Shown here: positions 43,818-53,313 of the stretch, in pieces
Numbering within the stretch: position 1 is the first letter of the stretch
Layout: each line of letters starts with the position of its first letter
From: Acidovorax sp. RAC01
Lineage (GTDB): Bacteria; Pseudomonadota; Gammaproteobacteria; Burkholderiales; Burkholderiaceae_C
Direction: 5' to 3'
Length of the DNA: 64,000 nt
Assembly: GCF_001714725.1 (NCBI RefSeq)
Contig: NZ_CP016447.1
Span: 4,025,501-4,089,500 of the forward strand
Program-made: the position numbers and the translations under genes
Notes under the pieces: generated by a model
The model's input: only the letters and a program-made list of their open reading frames with translations
The model's database searches: none
Told to the model about the DNA's origin: nothing

Positions 43818-44123
43818 TCAACGACGGGCCAGGAGAAAACCCACCAGGGCACCCACTGCCAGGGCTGCACCGGCGACCCGCCACGGCTCATCGTGCGCAT
43901 AGCGGTCGGCGGCCAGAGCGGCCTCCTTGGCCTGTCGCGCAGCATCCTGTGCGGCACGCACGGCAGAGTCGCGGGCGGTCTGCATGCCGTCATCCAGGCG
44001 TTGTCGCAAAAGCTTGATTTCAGGGACTGCGTCCAGATTCTTGTTGGCAAGCAGACCCTTGAGGTCGGTCACCAGCTTTTCGAGTTCGCCCTGCGAAGTG
44101 GTGGTGGTGTCGGAGCCGTTCAT
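43818..44123 (-). CDS. DUF883 (ElaB/YqjD-type) protein
   Basis: A 101-residue protein of the ElaB/YqjD/DUF883 family: a long amphipathic helix (LEKLVTDLKGLLANKNLDAVPEIKLLRQRLDDGMQTARDSAVRAAQDAARQAKEAALAADRY) followed by the hallmark DEPWRVAGAALAVGALVGFLLARR C-terminal membrane anchor. E. coli members bind ribosomes at the membrane in stationary phase. First gene of the operon. Confidence 0.9.
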   Translation of the reverse strand: MNGSDTTTTSQGELEKLVTDLKGLLANKNLDAVPEIKLLRQRLDDGMQTARDSAVRAAQDAARQAKEAALAADRYAHDEPWRVAGAALAVGALVGFLLARR

Positions 44124-44323
44124 ACAAGCCTTTCAGTGAGCAAAAAAACATGGCCGTCATGCGGCCAGCAAGCCGGTTACGCACATTGCGTTGACGTGCC
44201 GAATAACCGGTCTGAGAAACATCTTAGCGGGCCCGCCGATATCCATTTCGTAGGACGGAGACTCAACAGGTTACCGATTGCGATCGTCTTAACCCAGCAC
44301 AACAAATTCCGTCGCGGTGACGG

Positions 44324-45418
44324 TCAGACGAGCCGCGCAACCTGTGCTGCAATGGCCAGGCAACCCGTCAGACCCGGCGACTCGATGCCAAAGAGGTTGA
44401 CCAGGCCGCGCACCCCGTGGTCCCGGGGGGCCTGGATCATGAAGTCAGGCTGCGGCGTGTCCGGACCGTGGATCTTGGGCCTGATGCCTGCATAGCCGGG
44501 CACCAGCGCGCCGTCGCGCAAACCTGGCCAGTACTTTCGCACTTCGGCATAGAAAGCATCGCCGCGGGATGGGTTCACCAGCAGATTATCCGGCCCATCC
44601 ACCCACTCCACATCCGGACCGAACCGCGCTTGTCCGCCCAGATCCAGCGTAAGGTGCACGCCCAGGCCCGCGGCCTCGGGCGCGGGGTAGATCAACCGGC
44701 TGAACGGTGCCTTGCCCGCCAGCGTGAAATAGTTGCCCTTGGCGTAGTACGCCTGCGGCACATGCGCGGCCGCCAGGCCGGCAAAAAGGGACGCCACCGC
44801 TGGCGCGTGCAGCCCTGCCGCATTGACGACCACATCGGCACGCAGCCGTACGCCCGCAGCTTCGACAACAGCTCCGTCGGCGTCCGAAAAGTCCGCTCGC
44901 GTGACTGGCGAATTCAGGGCGACCAGCCCGCCCGCGTTTTCCAGGTCGCCCTGCAAGGCCAGCATCAGCCCGTGGCTGTCGACGATGCCGGTGCTCGGCG
45001 AGTGCAATGCTGCCACGCACTGCAGCTCAGGCTCCATCGCCCCGGCTTCATCAGCGGTGAGCCAGACGAGGTCCTCTACGCCGTTGGCCAGTGCCCTCGC
45101 ACGGATGGCTTCAAGCGCGGGGATCTGCTCGGGCGAGGTTGCCACCAGCAGCTTGCCGCAGCGCCTGTGCGGCACCCCGCGCTCGGCACAGTAGGCATAC
45201 AGCATCTGTTTGCCCTGCACGCACAACCGGGCCTTGAGGGAGCCAGTGGGGTAGTAAAGCCCGGCATGGATGACCTCGCTGTTGCGGGAACTGGTGCCGG
45301 TGCCGATGGCGTCCGCCGCTTCCAGCACCATGACCTCGCGCCCGCTTACGGCCAGCGCACGCGCCACGGCCAGCCCTACCACGCCCGCTCCAACCACCAC
45401 ACATTCGACCTTGTCCAT
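44324..45418 (-). CDS. FAD-dependent oxidoreductase (L-2-hydroxyglutarate oxidase-like)
   Basis: A 364-residue DAO-family flavoprotein. The dinucleotide fold is [65 protein letters not shown]. The motif [15 protein letters not shown] is the LhgO/L2HGDH signature. [16 protein letters not shown] and [13 protein letters not shown] follow, and the C-terminus has [12 protein letters not shown] and [14 protein letters not shown]. It probably oxidises an L-2-hydroxy acid; the precise substrate is not shown. It starts 62 bp after the histone-deacetylase-like gene in the same direction. The longer open frame upstream overlaps that gene and was excluded. Confidence 0.88.
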   Translation of the reverse strand: MDKVECVVVGAGVVGLAVARALAVSGREVMVLEAADAIGTGTSSRNSEVIHAGLYYPTGSLKARLCVQGKQMLYAYCAERGVPHRRCGKLLVATSPEQIPALEAIRARALANGVEDLVWLTADEAGAMEPELQCVAALHSPSTGIVDSHGLMLALQGDLENAGGLVALNSPVTRADFSDADGAVVEAAGVRLRADVVVNAAGLHAPAVASLFAGLAAAHVPQAYYAKGNYFTLAGKAPFSRLIYPAPEAAGLGVHLTLDLGGQARFGPDVEWVDGPDNLLVNPSRGDAFYAEVRKYWPGLRDGALVPGYAGIRPKIHGPDTPQPDFMIQAPRDHGVRGLVNLFGIESPGLTGCLAIAAQVARLV

Positions 45419-45479
45419 CGTCGCCCTGCTTTCGTCTCTGTCTGCGTCCGCGCTCCACCGTGGATCGCGACCCCGTTCT

Positions 45480-46517
45480 TCAGTGCTGCTCAAAGCCTTC
45501 AAGCACATTGACGGCATTGGTGCCGAGTTCAGCAGCCGCGTAGCCACCTTCCAGCACGAACACGGTTGGCATTGCCAAGGCGCCCAGACGCTCGCCAAGA
45601 CGCGAGAAGTCGTCCGAGCTGAGCGCAAAGGTGGAAATCGGGTCACCTTCGAACGCATCCAGCCCCAGGGAGACCACCAAGGCATCTGCGCCATAACGCG
45701 CAATGCGCTGACAAGCGACGTCGAGCGCAGCGAACCATGTGGCAACGCTGGAGCCTGCCGCCAAGGGCAGGTTGAGGTTGAACCCCGCTCCGGCGCCCTC
45801 GCCTGTTTCGTCGGCATGGCCCAGATAGAACGGGTACTCGGTGCGCGGATCACCGTGGATGCTGGCAAAAAACACGTCTGCACGGTCATAGAAGATGCTC
45901 TGCGTGCCGTTGCCGTGGTGGTAGTCCACATCCAGCACCGCCACCCGGTGCGCCCCCTGATTGCGCAGGGTCTGGGCCGCCACCGCGGCATTGTTCAGAA
46001 AGCAGTAGCCGCCCATGAAATCTGCCCCCGCATGGTGCCCGGGCGGGCGGGTGCAGCAAAAGGCCGCACGGCTGCCCGCGCTTACCTTGCGGGCGGCGCT
46101 GGCAGCGGCATCGGCACCGGCCTTTGCGGCCGCCCAGGTGCCTGCAGCAAGGGGGCTGCCGTTGTCCATGGAGTACAGCCCCAACCTGGCAATGAAGTTT
46201 TGAGGCTCCACATCGCTGCGCAAGGTACGCACCGGCCACACGGAGGGGAACGGCTGGAGCGGCGCGTTGCCAGGGGAAACCTCCAGCCACTGCGTCCAGG
46301 CCGTCTGCAGAAAGGCGAGGTAACGCGGCCTGTGGATCTGGGCCAGCACGGCGCTGGCATCGGTATCGGGCACGGTCAGCGGGTGTCCTCGTTCGCGCAG
46401 CGCCTCCTCTACATAGACCACACGTTCGGGCTTTTCAAAACAGGGCACCCGTTCGCCGCGGAAGAACTCGTGGACCGGTGCGTGCCCGGAATGAGGAGGA
46501 TTGTGGAAGGTCAGCAT
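45480..46517 (-). CDS. histone deacetylase-fold amidohydrolase (acetylpolyamine type)
   Basis: A 345-residue zinc amidohydrolase. [25 protein letters not shown] carries the His-His catalytic pair; [42 protein letters not shown] has the first Asp/His zinc ligands, and [26 protein letters not shown] the last Asp. The conserved Tyr lies in [14 protein letters not shown]. Bacterial members deacetylate polyamines or small acetyl-amides and not histones. The start [14 protein letters not shown] matches the conserved N-terminus; a further start upstream passes through the tRNA terminator and was rejected. Confidence 0.9.
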   Translation of the reverse strand: MLTFHNPPHSGHAPVHEFFRGERVPCFEKPERVVYVEEALRERGHPLTVPDTDASAVLAQIHRPRYLAFLQTAWTQWLEVSPGNAPLQPFPSVWPVRTLRSDVEPQNFIARLGLYSMDNGSPLAAGTWAAAKAGADAAASAARKVSAGSRAAFCCTRPPGHHAGADFMGGYCFLNNAAVAAQTLRNQGAHRVAVLDVDYHHGNGTQSIFYDRADVFFASIHGDPRTEYPFYLGHADETGEGAGAGFNLNLPLAAGSSVATWFAALDVACQRIARYGADALVVSLGLDAFEGDPISTFALSSDDFSRLGERLGALAMPTVFVLEGGYAAAELGTNAVNVLEGFEQH

Positions 46518-46623
46518 CGGAGGCGGCTTGGAGTGTGTGAGGTGGCGTGGCGCTCGCGGCGCATCTGCACGATCACACTGTAGCGGCACTGCGAGGGCCG
46601 GGGCGCGCGGACGGCCCAAGAAA

Positions 46624-46655
46624 AAACCCCTGCAGACATCCGTCTGCAGGGGTTT
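46624..46655 (-). terminator. strong terminator after the tRNA-Val genes
   Basis: AAACCCCTGCAGAC-ATCC-GTCTGCAGGGGTTT is a perfect 14-bp stem with a T-run on the minus strand beyond it. It ends the dnaQ/tRNA-Val unit, 5 bp after the CCA end of the last tRNA. Confidence 0.92.
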
Positions 46656-46659
46656 GAAT

Positions 46660-46734
46660 TGGTGGGTGATACATGGATCGAACATGTGACCCCTGCCGTG
46701 TGAAGGCAGTGCTCTACCGCTGAGCTAATCACCC
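46660..46734 (-). tRNA. tRNA-Val(CAC), downstream copy
   Basis: The 75-nt gene reads GGGTGATTAGCTCAGCGG at its 5' end and ATCACCCACCA at the 3' end, with CCA encoded. The anticodon stem CTGCC/GGCAG encloses loop TTCACAC, anticodon CAC, reading GUG. Acceptor arms GGGTGAT/ATCACCC pair fully and the T-loop TTCGATC is intact. It is identical to the copy 43 bp upstream. Confidence 0.96.
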
Positions 46735-46777
46735 ATTGCCACAAGCACGAGGGCCTGCCGACAAGGTGTCGCAACGC

Positions 46778-46852
46778 TGGTGGGTGATACATGGATCGAA
46801 CATGTGACCCCTGCCGTGTGAAGGCAGTGCTCTACCGCTGAGCTAATCACCC
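46778..46852 (-). tRNA. tRNA-Val(CAC), upstream copy
   Basis: Identical in all 75 positions to the downstream copy, with encoded CCA. It begins 37 bp after the dnaQ stop codon on the same strand, with no terminator seen between, so dnaQ and the two tRNAs may share a transcript. Confidence 0.96.
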
Positions 46853-46889
46853 GTGCCGTTGTGACAGCCTTCGATTATGGCACAGCTTT

Positions 46890-47603
46890 CTAGGCTGCCT
46901 GCGCAGAACGCCAAATTGTCTTGCCACCGCTGGCCTTGTCGATCTGGGCCAGCACGTCGGCATGCGCGGTGAGTTCGCCCTCGCTGGCACGCAGCACAGG
47001 CAGGTTCAGCAGGCGCAGGTCCATGGCAGCCACCACCGGCCCGCCGTTGTTCTGGGCAGAGTCATCGGCGATCAGCAGTGCATCCTGCCCGCGGGTGAGG
47101 TTGATGTAGACATCGGCCAGCAGCTCGGCGTCCAGCAGGGCGCCGTGCAGTGTGCGGCTGGAATTGTCGACCCCCAGACGGTCGCACAGCGCATCCAGCG
47201 AGTTGCGCTTGCCCGGGTACATCTCCTTGGCCATCGCCAGGGTGTCGGTGATGCTGGCCACATAGGTGCGAAACGCTGGACGCCCTGTCAGCTCCAGTTC
47301 CTTGTTCAGGAAGCTCACATCAAACGCCGCGTTGTGGATGATGACTTCGGCACCCTGCACGTACTCCAGGATTTCGTCCACCACGTCCCGGAACTTCGGC
47401 TTGTCCTTGAGGAATTCGTTGCTGATCCCGTGGACCTTGAGCGCATCCTCGTGGCTGTCGCGTCCCGGGTTGAAGTACATGTGCAGGTTGTTGCCGGTGA
47501 GCTTGCGGTTGAGCAGCTCGACACAACCCAGCTCGATGATGCGGTCACCACTGTCGGCCGAGAGGCCGGTGGTTTCCGTGTCCAGAACAATCTGGCGGGT
47601 CAT
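46890..47603 (-). CDS. dnaQ: DNA polymerase III epsilon subunit (proofreading exonuclease)
   Basis: A 237-residue 3'-5' exonuclease of the replicative polymerase. Exo I is IVLDTETTGLSADSGDRIIELGCVEL, Exo II is EVIIHNAAFDVSFLNKEL, and Exo III is RTLHGALLDAELLADVYINLT, with the metal-binding Asp/Glu and catalytic His. The C-terminal tail (VLRASEGELTAHADVLAQIDKASGGKTIWR) is the flexible part that binds the alpha subunit. The ATG MTRQIVLD was chosen four codons after an upstream alternative. It is followed by two tRNA-Val genes. Confidence 0.95.
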   Translation of the reverse strand: MTRQIVLDTETTGLSADSGDRIIELGCVELLNRKLTGNNLHMYFNPGRDSHEDALKVHGISNEFLKDKPKFRDVVDEILEYVQGAEVIIHNAAFDVSFLNKELELTGRPAFRTYVASITDTLAMAKEMYPGKRNSLDALCDRLGVDNSSRTLHGALLDAELLADVYINLTRGQDALLIADDSAQNNGGPVVAAMDLRLLNLPVLRASEGELTAHADVLAQIDKASGGKTIWRSAQAA

Positions 47604-47692
47604 GTGCGCCCCCACGCCCGGTACTTCGTGTCTTCGCTACCCCGCACGAACGGGGCGCAAGCTTGCTGGGGGATGCCCGGCGCTGCGTTCAT

Positions 47693-48031
47693 TTAGTGGT
47701 TTTCCTTGGCGTGGTTGATGGTGTAGCGGGGAATCTCGACCACCAGGTCCTGTTGCGCCAGGATAGCCTGGCACGACAGGCGCGACTGTGGCTCCAGGCC
47801 CCAGGCACGGTCCAGCAGGTCTTCTTCCTCTTCCTCGGCTGCATTGAGCGACGCCAGCCCCTCGCGCACGATCACGTGGCAGGTGGTGCAGGCGCAGCTC
47901 ATGTCGCAGGCGTGCTCGATATTGATGCGGTTGTCGAGCAAGGCTTCACAGACGGACGTGCCTGCGGGGGCCGTGATCTCGGTGCCGGTGGGGCAGTACT
48001 CGGGGTGGGGAAGGATCTTGATGACGGGCAT
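47693..48031 (-). CDS. fdx: ISC-type [2Fe-2S] ferredoxin
   Basis: A 112-residue adrenodoxin-like ferredoxin that supplies electrons for Fe-S cluster assembly. The cluster ligands are Cys42, Cys48, Cys51 in HACDMSCACTTCHVIVREG and Cys87 in RLSCQAI. The start MPVIKILPHPEYCPTGTEI is conserved, as is the acidic loop (NAAEEEEEDLLDRAWGLEPQSRL). Last gene of hscB-hscA-fdx, 64 bp after hscA. Confidence 0.96.
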   Translation of the reverse strand: MPVIKILPHPEYCPTGTEITAPAGTSVCEALLDNRINIEHACDMSCACTTCHVIVREGLASLNAAEEEEEDLLDRAWGLEPQSRLSCQAILAQQDLVVEIPRYTINHAKENH

Positions 48032-48095
48032 GGCGTTCTGGTGGGAGGCTGCAGAGGGTCGGGATTCGGATGGCGTTGCGGAGGCTGGGAGCGCG

Positions 48096-49997
48096 TCAGA
48101 GCGACTGCACGTTCTTGCCAGCCAGGGCCTGCTGGATGCCGCGGTTCATGCGCTGCGCTGCAAAGGCCTCGGTGCCCTGGGCCAGCGCCTCGGTAGCTAC
48201 CTCGATGGCTGCTGCATCGGGAGCGTCGGGTGAATCCGGTGCATTTCCGGCGTCGATCAGTGACCGCAGGGCTTGCATCAGCAAGTCGATCTTGCGCCGT
48301 TCGTCATCCGCCAGCACATCGCCGTCGGCATCCAGCGCACTCTGCGTGGCAATCAGCATGCGGTCGGCGTCCACACGGGCTTCCACCAAAGCGCGGGTGC
48401 GCATGTCCTGCGCGGCCGTGGCAAAGCCGTCTTGCAGCATGCGCGCGATCTGGTCATCCGAGAGGCCATACGATGGCTTCACGTCGATGCGGGCCTCCAC
48501 GCCGCTGCCCTGCTCGCGCGCATTCACGCTCAGCAGGCCATCGGCATCGACCGTGAAGGTCACACGGATACGCGCCGCTCCGGCCGCCATGGGCGGGATG
48601 CCGCGCAGCTCGAAGCGCGCGAGACTGCGGCAGTCGGCCACCAGATCGCGTTCGCCCTGCACCACATGGATAGCCAGCGCGGTCTGGCCATCCTTGTAGG
48701 TGGTGAAGTCCTGGGCCTTGGCGGTGGGAATGGTCTCATTGCGCGCCACGATGCGCTCCACCAGCCCGCCCATGGTCTCGATGCCCAGCGACAGCGGAAT
48801 CACGTCCAGCAGCAGCATGTCGCCCGCCGTGCTGTTGCCCGCCAGCTGGTTGGCCTGGATGGCAGCGCCGAGCGCCACCACCTCGTCAGGGTTCAGGTTG
48901 GTCAGCGGCTCGGTGCCAAAGAACTCGGCCACGGCGCGCTGGATCTGGGGCATGCGTGTGGAGCCGCCCACCATCACCACGCCACGGATGTCCTCGCGTG
49001 ACAGCTGTGCATCGCGCAGGGCGCGGCGCACCGCCGCCATCGAACGGGCGGTCAGGGCGGCGGTGATGGCTTCAAAATCTTCCCTTTTCACAGGAAAATC
49101 GACCCTGGCGCTTGATATGTCTGCCTTGAATGCTATCAAATCCGTAGCGGTCAGGGCTTCCTTGCAAGCGCGGGCGGCCACGCGCATGGCCGATTTGTCG
49201 GAGGCGGTCACCAGCTCCAGGTTGCATTGCTGGACCACCCAGTCGGCCAGCGCGGCATCGTAGTCGTCGCCACCCAGGGCCGAGTCACCGCCGGTGGAAA
49301 TGACCTCGAACACGCCCTGCGTCAGGCGCAGGATGGAGATGTCGAACGTGCCCCCACCCAGGTCGTACACGGCATAGACACCCTCGCTGGCGTTGTCGAG
49401 GCCGTAGGCAATCGCCGCTGCGGTGGGTTCGTTGATCAGGCGCAGCAGGTTGATGCCTGCCAAGCGCGCGGCGTCCTTGGTAGCCTGGCGCTGGGCGTCG
49501 TCAAAGTACGCAGGCACGGTGATCACCGCGCCATACAGGTCATCGTTGAAGGTGTCCTCGGCCCGAAAGCGCAGCGTGGCCAGGATCTCGGCGCTGAGCT
49601 CCACCGGCGACTTTTCGCCACCCGCGGTGGCAATGCGCACCATGCCGCCTTCAGCAGCGTCTGCGGCCGGGGCCACGAAGTCGTAGGGCAGCTTGCCGGC
49701 CTCGGCAATGTCGGCCAGACCGCGGCCCATGAAGCGCTTGAACGATGCGATCGTGTTGCGCGCATCCTGCGACTGTTCGGCCATCGCGTCATAGCCAATC
49801 TGCCGACCGCCGTTGTCGAGGTAGCGCACCACGGAGGGCAGCAGAACGCGGCCCTGGCCATCAGGCAGGCACTCGGCCACACCGTTGCGTACGGCTGCCA
49901 CCAGCGAATGGGTGGTCCCGAGGTCGATACCCACCGCTATGCGCCGCTGGTGCGGATCGGGGGACTGGCCGGGCTCGGAAATCTGCAGTAACGCCAT
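48096..49997 (-). CDS. hscA: Fe-S assembly chaperone HscA
   Basis: A 633-residue Hsp70 specialised for transferring the cluster from IscU. The nucleotide domain shows [71 protein letters not shown] and [12 protein letters not shown]. The substrate domain shows [17 protein letters not shown]. Residues 283-297 ([15 protein letters not shown]), in a variable loop of nucleotide-domain lobe IIB, are encoded by a copy of the dispersed dyad repeat. It lies between hscB (70 bp) and fdx (64 bp). Confidence 0.96.
   Translation of the reverse strand: MALLQISEPGQSPDPHQRRIAVGIDLGTTHSLVAAVRNGVAECLPDGQGRVLLPSVVRYLDNGGRQIGYDAMAEQSQDARNTIASFKRFMGRGLADIAEAGKLPYDFVAPAADAAEGGMVRIATAGGEKSPVELSAEILATLRFRAEDTFNDDLYGAVITVPAYFDDAQRQATKDAARLAGINLLRLINEPTAAAIAYGLDNASEGVYAVYDLGGGTFDISILRLTQGVFEVISTGGDSALGGDDYDAALADWVVQQCNLELVTASDKSAMRVAARACKEALTATDLIAFKADISSARVDFPVKREDFEAITAALTARSMAAVRRALRDAQLSREDIRGVVMVGGSTRMPQIQRAVAEFFGTEPLTNLNPDEVVALGAAIQANQLAGNSTAGDMLLLDVIPLSLGIETMGGLVERIVARNETIPTAKAQDFTTYKDGQTALAIHVVQGERDLVADCRSLARFELRGIPPMAAGAARIRVTFTVDADGLLSVNAREQGSGVEARIDVKPSYGLSDDQIARMLQDGFATAAQDMRTRALVEARVDADRMLIATQSALDADGDVLADDERRKIDLLMQALRSLIDAGNAPDSPDAPDAAAIEVATEALAQGTEAFAAQRMNRGIQQALAGKNVQSL
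49108..49148. repeat. dispersed dyad repeat, extended copy G, inside hscA
   Basis: Core GCTATCAAATCCGTAGC at 49132-49148, and GCGCTTGAT 24 bp before the core start. Copy H (57775-57815) has the same GCGCTTGAT at the same 24-bp distance. The element is in frame in hscA. Confidence 0.75.
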
Positions 49998-50067
49998 GGA
50001 ATCTCGAATCTCAACATGAAGGAGCGCGCGCGGTCAGGACCCGCGCACCGCTCCGGTGCAAAAGCCG

Positions 50068-50586
50068 CTATTGTCCCTGCTGGTCACGGCGCCGCTCGAT
50101 ATCGTCGGCAAATCGCGCAATGAACATGAGGGCTCTGACCTGCCGGGACGCACCCGCGTAGTCCCGCTGCTCGTCGATGAGCTGCTGGCACTGCCGCAAC
50201 GCGGCACTGCGGGCACTCGCTACCTCATCGTCCAGGGCGTCCAGCGCAGCCGCAGACGCGGCCTCTTCCAGCGCCTCCCGCCAGTCCATCTGCTGCATGA
50301 GGAACTGCGCGGGCATGGCGGTGTTGTCCTCGGCGCGGATGGGCGCTCCGTGCAGTTCGCACAGGTAGGCCGCGCGGCGCATCGGGTCCTTCAGACGCTG
50401 GTACGCCTCGTTGATGCGCACAGACCACTGCATGGCCACGCGCTGCGCAGCGGCGCCCTGGGCCGCAAAACGGTCGGGGTGGGCCTCGCGCTGCAGCTCT
50501 TTCCAGCGCGCGTCGATGGCGCTGCGCTCCTGCGCAAACTGGCGCGGCAGGCCAAACAGTTCAAAGTCGTCGGATTGCAGGTTCAT
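50068..50586 (-). CDS. hscB: Fe-S assembly co-chaperone HscB
   Basis: A 172-residue J-domain protein that brings IscU to HscA and stimulates its ATPase. The N-terminus DDFELFGLPRQFAQERSAIDARWKELQREAHPDRF carries the HPD motif, followed by SVRINEAYQRLKDPMRRAAYLCELHG. The C-terminal three-helix bundle has FLMQQMDWREALEEAAS, the IscU-binding part. The start is at MNLQSDDF. It is separated from iscA by a strong terminator, so it must have a promoter of its own. Confidence 0.95.
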   Translation of the reverse strand: MNLQSDDFELFGLPRQFAQERSAIDARWKELQREAHPDRFAAQGAAAQRVAMQWSVRINEAYQRLKDPMRRAAYLCELHGAPIRAEDNTAMPAQFLMQQMDWREALEEAASAAALDALDDEVASARSAALRQCQQLIDEQRDYAGASRQVRALMFIARFADDIERRRDQQGQ

Positions 50587-50627
50587 GGAACAGGCCATTT
50601 GCGGGCCGAAACAACCGGTTGGTCAAT

Positions 50628-50658
50628 AAAAAACCGCCAGCGCGCAAGCGTTGGCGGT
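50628..50658 (-). terminator. terminator between iscA and hscB
   Basis: On the minus strand ACCGCCA and TGGCGGT form a 7-bp stem extended by CGC/GCG inside, followed by six T (50628-50633). It lies 29 bp past the iscA stop, so most transcripts from iscR would end here. Confidence 0.85.
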
Positions 50659-50686
50659 CCGGTGCAGACGCAGGCCTACGCTGGAG

Positions 50687-51010
50687 TCAGACGCGAAAGC
50701 TCTCGCCACAACCGCAGCGATCACGCTCGTTGGGGTTGTTGAACTTGAAGCCTTCGTTCAGGCCCTCGCGCACGAAGTCCAGCTCGGTGCCATCGATGTA
50801 CGCCAGGCTCTTGGGGTCGATCAGAACCTTGACGCCGTGGTTTTCAAACACGATGTCTTCTGGCTCTGAGTCGTCCACATACTCGAGCTTGTACGCCAGG
50901 CCCGAACACCCGGTGGTCTTGACACCCAGGCGCACGCCCAGCCCCTTGCCGCGGCGCGAAAGGTAGCGGCTCACATGCCGGGCCGCCGACTCTGTCAGGG
51001 TAATGGCCAT
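50687..51010 (-). CDS. iscA: iron-sulfur cluster assembly protein IscA
   Basis: A 107-residue A-type carrier. The three conserved Cys are Cys35 in [19 protein letters not shown] and Cys99/Cys101 in [41 protein letters not shown] matches IscA and not SufA by gene context. It starts 5 bp after iscU. Confidence 0.95.
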   Translation of the reverse strand: MAITLTESAARHVSRYLSRRGKGLGVRLGVKTTGCSGLAYKLEYVDDSEPEDIVFENHGVKVLIDPKSLAYIDGTELDFVREGLNEGFKFNNPNERDRCGCGESFRV

Positions 51011-51015
51011 GGTCC

Positions 51016-51411
51016 TCAGGCCGCCGTCGCAGCGTGCTTCGTCTTGTAGTCAAGGACCGCGGCCTTGATCGCGTCTTCAGCCAGGATCGAGCAGTGGATC
51101 TTGACCGGGGGCAGTGCCAGCTCCTGCGCAATCTCACTGTTCTTCAAGGCCGCTGCTTCGTCCAGCGTCTTGCCCTTGACCCATTCGGTCACCAGCGACG
51201 ACGATGCAATCGCCGAGCCGCAACCGTAGGTCTTGAAGCGCGCGTCCTCGATCACGCCCGTCTGCGGGTTGACCTTGATCTGCAGCTTCATCACGTCGCC
51301 ACAGGCCGGTGCGCCGACCATGCCGGTGCCCACCGAGTCATCGCCCTTGTCGAACGAGCCGACGTTGCGGGGGTTTTCGTAGTGGTCGACCACTTTTTCA
51401 GAGTAAGCCAT
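51016..51411 (-). CDS. iscU: iron-sulfur cluster scaffold IscU
   Basis: A 131-residue scaffold on which clusters are built. Cys37 ([13 protein letters not shown]), Cys64 ([13 protein letters not shown]) and Cys107 ([11 protein letters not shown]) are the ligands, and LPPVK (100-104) is the HscA recognition motif. The start [22 protein letters not shown] is conserved. Located 37 bp after iscS and 5 bp before iscA. Confidence 0.97.
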   Translation of the reverse strand: MAYSEKVVDHYENPRNVGSFDKGDDSVGTGMVGAPACGDVMKLQIKVNPQTGVIEDARFKTYGCGSAIASSSLVTEWVKGKTLDEAAALKNSEIAQELALPPVKIHCSILAEDAIKAAVLDYKTKHAATAA

Positions 51412-51448
51412 GGTGTTACCTCTTAATGCTTCAGATTCGATCAGATGA

Positions 51449-52669
51449 TCAGTGCGCAGCCCACTGGATGCTGCTGATGTCGATGCCGTCCTGGTACATC
51501 TCCCACAGGGGGCTGAGTTCGCGCAGGCGGGCCACGTTCTCACGGATGGTGGAGATCGCGTAGTCAATCTCTTCCTCGGTGGTGAAACGGCCGATGGTCA
51601 TGCGCAGGCTGCTGTGGGCCAGCTCGTCGCTGCGGCCCAGGGCACGCAGCACGTAGCTGGGTTCCAGGCTGGCCGACGTGCAGGCCGAGCCCGACGACAC
51701 GGCCAGACCCTTGATGCCCATGATGAGCGATTCGCCTTCGACGAAGTTGAAGCTCATGTTCAGGTTCTGGGGCACGCGCCGCTCCAGGCTGCCGTTGATG
51801 AACACCTGCTCGATGTCCTTCAAGCCATCCAGCAGGCGCTGCTGCAACGCGCGGGCCTTGGCATTGCTGCTGGCCATTTCTTCCTTGGCAATGCGGAAGG
51901 CTTCGCCCATGCCCACGATCTGGTGCGTGGGCAGCGTGCCCGAGCGCATCCCGCGCTCGTGGCCACCGCCGTGCATCTGGGCTTCCAGGCGCACGCGCGG
52001 CTTGCGGCGCACGTACAGTGCACCCACGCCCTTGGGGCCATAGGTCTTGTGCGCGGTCATGCTCATCAGGTCGATGGGCAGCACATTCATGTCGATCTCG
52101 ACGCGGCCGGTGGCCTGGGCAGCATCGACGTGCAGCAGGATGCCCTTTTCGCGGCACAGCGCGCCAATGGCGGGGATGTCCTGGATCACGCCAATTTCGT
52201 TGTTCACGAACAGGATGCTGATGATCACCGTATCAGGGCGAATGGCGGCCTTCAGCGCATCCATGTTCACCAAGCCGTCTTCCTGCACGTCCAGGTACGT
52301 GGCTTCAAAGCCCTGGCGCTCCAGCTCGCGCATGGTGTCCAGCACGGCCTTGTGCTCGGTCTTGAGCGTGATCAGGTGCCTGCCCTTGCCCTTGTAGAAG
52401 TGCGCAGCGCCCTTCAGGGCGAGGTTGATGGACTCGGTCGCGCCGCTGGTCCATACGATCTCGCGCGGGTCGGCACCAATGAGGTCCGCTACCTGCACAC
52501 GCGCTTTTTCAACCGCCTCTTCGGCCTCCCAGCCCCACGCATGGCTGCGGGAAGCGGGGTTGCCAAAGTGCTCGCGGAGCCACGGGATCATGGCGTCCAC
52601 AACACGCGGGTCCACCGGGGTGGTCGCGCCGTAGTCGAGGTAAATCGGGAAGTGCGGTGTCATGTCCAT
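51449..52669 (-). CDS. iscS: cysteine desulfurase IscS
   Basis: A 406-residue PLP enzyme that releases sulfur from cysteine for Fe-S clusters and tRNA thiolation. The PLP Lys is Lys208 in [12 protein letters not shown]; the persulfide Cys is Cys330 in [35 protein letters not shown] and [14 protein letters not shown] are the N-terminal and PLP-phosphate blocks. The C-terminal tail [13 protein letters not shown] binds IscU. It lies 107 bp after iscR. Confidence 0.97.
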   Translation of the reverse strand: MDMTPHFPIYLDYGATTPVDPRVVDAMIPWLREHFGNPASRSHAWGWEAEEAVEKARVQVADLIGADPREIVWTSGATESINLALKGAAHFYKGKGRHLITLKTEHKAVLDTMRELERQGFEATYLDVQEDGLVNMDALKAAIRPDTVIISILFVNNEIGVIQDIPAIGALCREKGILLHVDAAQATGRVEIDMNVLPIDLMSMTAHKTYGPKGVGALYVRRKPRVRLEAQMHGGGHERGMRSGTLPTHQIVGMGEAFRIAKEEMASSNAKARALQQRLLDGLKDIEQVFINGSLERRVPQNLNMSFNFVEGESLIMGIKGLAVSSGSACTSASLEPSYVLRALGRSDELAHSSLRMTIGRFTTEEEIDYAISTIRENVARLRELSPLWEMYQDGIDISSIQWAAH

Positions 52670-52776
52670 GGCTGGCTCAGTGAATGCGTCTGGCTGGCAG
52701 AAAACAATAAGAACAGATAGTTTCGAAGGCGTTCAGCGCTGCGCCGAGCCGATGGCCCGCGCCGCAGCGCCAGGCG

Positions 52777-53313
52777 TCAGGATTTGGCGAAAGCGTTACC
52801 GAGCGCGAACACCGAGTTGGGCGCATTGACGCGGATCGGCTTGACCACCGGTGCTGTGGAAATGGCGCGACGCACAACCGGCTTGTCCTCGATCTGCACG
52901 CCCTTGGCGAGCTGCTCGTCCACCAGCTTTTGCAGCGTGACGGAATCCAGAAACTCGACCATGCGCTGGTTCAGCGAGGCCCACAACTCGTGCGTCATGC
53001 AGCGCCCGGCTTCACCCAGGCAGTTTTCCTTGCCGCCGCATTGGGTGGCGTCGATGGGTTCATCCACCGAAACAATGATGTCAGCCACCGTGATGTCGCC
53101 AGCCTTGCGGGCCAGCGTGTAGCCGCCACCGGGTCCACGGGTGGACTCGACCAGTTCGTGGCGGCGCAGCTTGCCAAACAATTGCTCAAGGTACGACAGC
53201 GAGATCTGCTGGCGCTGGCTGATCGCCGCCAGCGTAACGGGGCCGTTGTTCTGGCGCAGGGCCAGGTCAATCATGGCGGTGACCGCAAAACGGCCTTTGG
53301 TTGTGAGACGCAT
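52777..53313 (-). CDS. iscR: Fe-S cluster regulator IscR
   Basis: A 178-residue Rrf2-family repressor/activator. The winged helix is MRLTTKGRFAVTAMIDLALRQNNGPVTLAAISQRQQISLSYLEQLF with RGPGGGYTLAR as the wing. The [2Fe-2S] ligands are Cys92, Cys98 and Cys105 with His108 (CGGKENCLGEAGRCMTH); one extra residue lies between the second and third Cys compared with E. coli. It represses isc when loaded. First gene of the cluster. The upstream -10-like TATACT fits its promoter. Confidence 0.96.
   Translation of the reverse strand: MRLTTKGRFAVTAMIDLALRQNNGPVTLAAISQRQQISLSYLEQLFGKLRRHELVESTRGPGGGYTLARKAGDITVADIIVSVDEPIDATQCGGKENCLGEAGRCMTHELWASLNQRMVEFLDSVTLQKLVDEQLAKGVQIEDKPVVRRAISTAPVVKPIRVNAPNSVFALGNAFAKS

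Noticed and set aside
44172..44212. CCGGTTA/TAACCGG dyad upstream of the DUF883 gene
   Set aside because: Only 7-bp arms with a wide gap, and not clearly placed against a promoter; too weak to list as a site.
45480..46517. Histone deacetylase as a sign of eukaryotic gene transfer
   Set aside because: Bacterial acetylpolyamine/acetoin-type members of this fold are common; base composition matches the neighbours.
46660..46852. tRNA-Val pair as an attachment site of a genomic island
   Set aside because: No integrase, no partial tRNA repeat at a distance, and ordinary genes on both sides; the two copies are full and identical.
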